From NCBI GenBank assembly GCA_002284615.2, contig MU069672.1, positions 84,543-115,127 on the forward strand: 30,585 nt of DNA, in the 5' to 3' direction. This DNA is from Dunaliella salina (taxonomy: Eukaryota > Chlorophyta > Chlorophyceae > Chlamydomonadales > Dunaliellaceae). This document shows positions 29,081 through 30,585 of this stretch, piece by piece. Under the pieces are notes generated by a model. The model was not told the DNA's origin. It searched no databases and saw nothing but the letters and a program-made list of their open reading frames with translations. Numbering within the stretch: the first letter of the stretch is position 1; each line of letters begins with the position of its first letter. The position numbers and the translations under genes are program-made.

Positions 29081-30231
29081 CTGCATGTAGCTCACCGTGA
29101 AGACAACTCGATCCAGCAAGGTTATGAGATGCTGTCCCCTCTGCTCGTCACCCACAGCTTTGATCACCGCAGCTGGGTCCGCCAGCACTTGAAGCAGCCG
29201 CAGACCAAGCTCTGCACTAATGAACTCGCGTGCGTGCTCCCCATAGTCCTGCAGTAGGAATGTAGCATTGTGCTTAGGGACAACTCCATATGAAGGCACG
29301 CATACTAGCCCATATTTTATGGACCAGTTGCGCGCAACCTTGTTCAGCCAGTTGAGAGCTGGGCCTCTGCACATTGAGAACGTCTGAGATGCAGGACAAC
29401 AGAAAACCTCTGAGGCCCTCTTCACCTCATCACACTCACAATGAAGATCCGAGCCTTGGACGCATGGTCGCTGCTCAATCCAGCCGGTTCCACTGTGACA
29501 ACCTGCAGGAGGACCAAGGTTCCCAGCGCCTTCATCCGCCGCACTGTGTCTGTTTGCCATGCATCAGATTCCAAACTGAATTGTGCAGCATGAAGCAATC
29601 TATCTGATGGCCATCCTACACCGACCTGCATGGTGCTGGTGTACTTCTTGTCCTCTTCTTGGACGGTTTCCAACTGCGAGTACAAGGAAGAGAGTGGACT
29701 GCTGTCAGAAGGAAAGCAGGACAAAACCATCAATCGCTCACTCCTACGCCCATAAACCCACATACACTCAAAACCAGCAACCCACACACAACATGGCAGG
29801 AATATGAATGTCTGCATGAGGATGGGCGCAGATGTGCAACGAGGCGCTTGGACAGGGTCACAGATGAATAATGGACGAGAAAATGGCTGGCAGCCAAGAT
29901 GCATGACTGCTCGCACCTTCATTGTCCGGGGATTAGCATTCACAGTATCCTGGACGGCCTGTAGGATTGAGCTTCTGCAATTTGGCACCTCAAAGGCATG
30001 CAAAAGGCATTTGTGTTTGACTTTCCTCGGCAGCAACAGCAGCAAACAACAGCACATCTTGCATTATCCCTCCAATTCCATCAGTGCTCACTTCTGGTGG
30101 TATAGAGTGTAGTCTGGCTTCGCATAGTCTTTTGGGTTCAAACGCAGCAGGGCTCTTGAGGAGAAGGCCAGCGGGCCCTCCTGCAACAAAAGGAACAGCA
30201 CCAGCCATCCAGCAGCAGCAACTCCTCCCAT
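21994..30231 (-). CDS. Membrane-anchored zinc carboxypeptidase, family M14 (11 exons)
   Basis: Exons, in transcript order: 30092-30231, 29917-29974, 29626-29673, 29440-29502, 29096-29248, 28240-28409, 26926-27040, 25598-25698, 22958-23105, 22282-22595, 21994-22072. All introns are GT-AG, phases match throughout, and the product is 462 residues. M14 enzymes hydrolyse C-terminal residues from peptides. Residues 1-25 form a signal peptide (MGGVAAAGWLVLFLLL). H108 and E111 (YGEHAREFIS) and H234 (NVHSG) are the zinc ligands. N184-R185 (DTNRNW) bind the substrate carboxylate. E307 (YTWEIYGD) is the catalytic base. The segments DWGKKEKDY, PGTGPFSEPE, VVGSGGKSVG and YLAHGTATDYM fit the plant/algal branch (Arabidopsis At5g42320 type). 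After residue 350 come a Ser-rich stalk, a transmembrane helix (about 420-436) and a basic tail (VFKRTGPSPRG...). This predicts a type I protein with the enzyme outside the cell or in the secretory lumen. Without the last intron, a stop at 22278-22280 gives 437 residues with no tail. An in-frame upstream ATG at 30306 is less likely. Confidence 0.88.
23115..23525. repeat. 34-bp minisatellite in intron 8, next to the exon 9 acceptor
   Basis: About 12 copies of GGGAAGAGGGGACAAGGTGA + GACGCTGTGCATCA, one with an N. It starts about 10-20 bp from the exon 9 acceptor (23106-23107). On the transcribed strand it is pyrimidine-rich and contains CAG and TCACCTTGTCC. Because 34 is not a multiple of three, frames cycle; open frames here are artefacts. 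Confidence 0.9.
23655..23790 (+). repeat. Type-2-like retroelement tail in intron 8
   Basis: TTTTCTTAATGCATGCAGCCTCTG then CTGTGCGGACTTGTCC resembles the CCCTTAATGCACGCGGCC...GCACAGAC tail at 11780-11810, in plus orientation (antisense to the host gene). The hairpin part is degenerate. Confidence 0.35.
23940..24445. repeat. 21-bp minisatellite in intron 8
   Basis: Unit about GCACAATGCTCTCTTGATGTT, some 16-18 diverged copies, interrupted at about 24005-24125 by a tRNA-like insertion. The 21-bp period keeps frames open on both strands, giving heptad protein repeats (LHNALLV, KRALCNT) that I regard as artefacts of an intronic array. Confidence 0.85.
24018..24100 (+). ncRNA. tRNA-derived sequence (SINE or tRNA pseudogene)
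   Basis: GGTCGCTCAGACC forms a D-arm-like hairpin (A-box region). GACCTTTCAGGAGGTC resembles a shortened anticodon arm, and AGGGGTTCGAATCG carries a canonical B box (GGTTCGAATC). The acceptor stem does not pair and the anticodon loop is odd, so it is not a functional tRNA. It splits the 21-bp array, and a CTTCCTTCCTTCG run follows, which suggests an inserted tRNA-derived SINE. Confidence 0.45.
24465..24570 (+). repeat. Type-3 retroelement tail with (CCTAT)n end, copy 2
   Basis: It matches 13500-13610 through GCTGCCCTTGTAGGCAG and ends CCCTATCCTATCC. It lies at the end of the 21-bp array in intron 8. Confidence 0.45.
24895..25285. repeat. Tandem partial copies of exon 8 and its splice donor in intron 8
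   Basis: Three units with a ~138-bp period (about 24899, 25043, 25180) match 25563-25690, the true exon 8 region. On the minus strand each holds the 3' part of exon 8 (...CTGTTCACC...), and the first two also keep the GTGAGTGTGC donor and ~40 bp of intron (CTGCCTGTCCTTGTGTTTGC). They carry indels: the 25043 unit lacks one base of the ACCAGTAAATGC segment and shifts frame. The third has lost the donor. They lie downstream of the real exon 8 in transcript order. Confidence 0.8.
25440..25560 (+). repeat. Element 1-like 3' terminus in intron 8
   Basis: TTCTTCGTTGACGCAGGGAGGGTTTCCCTGC then GTGCAGTTTTTCCC matches the family's 3' end. The hairpin at 25508-25526 has a perfect 6-bp stem. It is antisense to the host gene and separates exon 8 from its degenerate copies. 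Confidence 0.5.
25860..26590. repeat. ~35-40-bp composite minisatellite in intron 7
   Basis: Around twenty units alternate between two types: GCAGGCAGGCAGAGTGCATG + CGCCGAAAGAGAGGT, and GCAGGCTGCAACAGCCAGAG + GGCATGCGCCAAAAAAGAGGT. Higher-order blocks of about 140 bp repeat (for example 26150-26290 against 26455-26580). Open frames of 100-200 codons on both strands are by-products. Confidence 0.85.
26600..26760 (-). mobile_element. Element 1 3' end in intron 7, sense to the host gene
   Basis: Reverse complement of the usual tail: CTCGTGGCGGAGGGG, GGCTCTTCTAAAGCAATGTGTCTCC, the hairpin at 26636-26658 and a T-rich terminus with (TTTTC)n. An ACCCTCCAGATGCC remnant of the last codons is recognisable. 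It is one of only a few copies on the minus strand. Confidence 0.65.
27041..28112. repeat. Tandem array of exon 7 acceptor + exon 7 5' end in intron 6
   Basis: About nine units, period ~110-125 bp, anchored near 27125, 27243, 27353, 27477, 27592, 27702, 27811, 27937 and 28052. On the minus strand each has a pyrimidine tract (TTTTCCCCTCCTGC), an acceptor CTCCAG, then a copy of the first ~50 nt of exon 7 (TGAGCC...CAGCC). A short filler (GTTGTTATTCAC) leads to the next unit. The unit at 27702 keeps the real exon start nearly unchanged (SEPETQLVLELAHAFQP). Others read SEPKTQLVLELAVVFQS or are degenerate (CTCGAGCACTGGTTGCGTC type). None includes the zinc-ligand part of exon 7. Confidence 0.85.
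28576..28685. repeat. Imperfect 45-bp inverted repeat in intron 5
   Basis: Arms 28576-28620 and 28642-28685 (ATCATGCTCATACTCAGATC and onward, with its complement), about 41 of 45 positions paired by eye, with a 21-nt loop. The transcript could fold into a long hairpin. No protein is encoded. Confidence 0.75.
29014..29078. repeat. (CA)n microsatellite in intron 5
   Basis: About 32 CA units, read as (TG)n in the transcript. It begins within about 20 bp of the exon 5 donor at 29091-29095. Confidence 0.97.
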
Positions 30232-30503
30232 CCCTCCCTCGTGCTGGCCTCTCTCAGCAACCAGCCATTCCAAGTTAGGTCCAAGTCCAGTCCAGGTCCA
30301 GGTCACATTTTCTTGGATTCTGGTTTCCCCTCACAACTCCCTCAAACTCAACCGCAAAATGTATTTTACTAATAAATAATATTGGGTTTTTATTAGGTGT
30401 ATTTTGAACTCTTGCGTGCTTGTGTATGTGGCAGTGACTCTTGGCAGTCTTTTCCCTGGAAAGCAGCTGCTGTCTTCCCATCGCAAGCTACACATGCCCT
30501 TAT
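30232..30503. promoter_or_regulatory. Upstream region of the carboxypeptidase gene
   Basis: It lies directly 5' of the proposed start codon. It contains CCAAGTCCAGTCCAGGTCCAGGT (short tandem) and an AT-rich stretch near 30355-30400 (TTTACTAATAAATAATATTG) that could hold a core promoter. No specific element can be asserted. Confidence 0.25.
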
Positions 30504-30585
30504 CACACACACACACACACACACACAAAGTGAGTGCTGTATCCCCCAAGGGTGCCATGCGGACACACACACACACACACACACA
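30504..30585. repeat. Two (CA)n microsatellites at the right edge
   Basis: CA arrays at 30504-30527 and 30563-30585, the latter running to the end of the window, separated by 35 bp of unique sequence. Confidence 0.95.

Noticed and set aside
28961..29560. Single 199-codon reading of the carboxypeptidase exon with poly-Val/Cys tail
   Set aside because: It reads through two introns and the (TG)n tract. Splicing at 29440/29248 and 29096 gives the conserved IFIDYGEHARE junction instead.

Overview
This window is nuclear DNA from a eukaryote, most likely a chlorophyte green alga (a Dunaliella-type chlamydomonadalean would fit, but the genus is a guess). The reasons are many-exon genes with GT-AG introns, a carboxypeptidase resembling the plant/algal M14 family, long (CA)n tracts with an N gap inside one, and abundant decayed non-LTR retrotransposons. 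No bacterial features (operons, Shine-Dalgarno sites, CRISPR) are present.

There are two convincing genes, both on the minus strand. At the left edge (45-1387) is the 5' part of gene A, with three well-supported exons and a tentative first exon; it runs off the window and may encode a nuclear regulatory protein. At the right (21994-30231) is an 11-exon gene that I could assemble from signal peptide to stop: a 462-residue zinc carboxypeptidase of family M14. It has all zinc ligands and the catalytic glutamate, followed by a Ser-rich stalk, a transmembrane segment and a short basic tail.

The stretch from 2.3 to 21.5 kb is a retrotransposon graveyard. One family (called element 1 here) is present about ten times as 5'-truncated 3' ends. 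Its C-terminus carries an RNase H end, a Cys/His zinc motif and a PD-(D/E)XK-like nuclease signature, and its 3' UTR ends in a hairpin whose stem shows compensatory changes between copies. A second non-LTR element (13.9-15.1 kb) is also 5'-truncated. A 543-bp element with perfect 26-bp terminal inverted repeats (19104-19646), two non-coding dispersed repeat families, and several minisatellites and palindromic blocks fill most of the rest.

The most unusual feature is inside the carboxypeptidase gene. Intron 6 is a tandem array of about nine ~115-bp units, each holding a copy of the exon 7 splice acceptor plus the first ~50 nt of exon 7. Intron 8 holds similar copies of the 3' end of exon 8 with its donor, and the minisatellite in front of exon 9 starts next to its acceptor. 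Exon edges in this gene have been repeatedly amplified into the neighbouring introns, producing runs of decoy splice sites.
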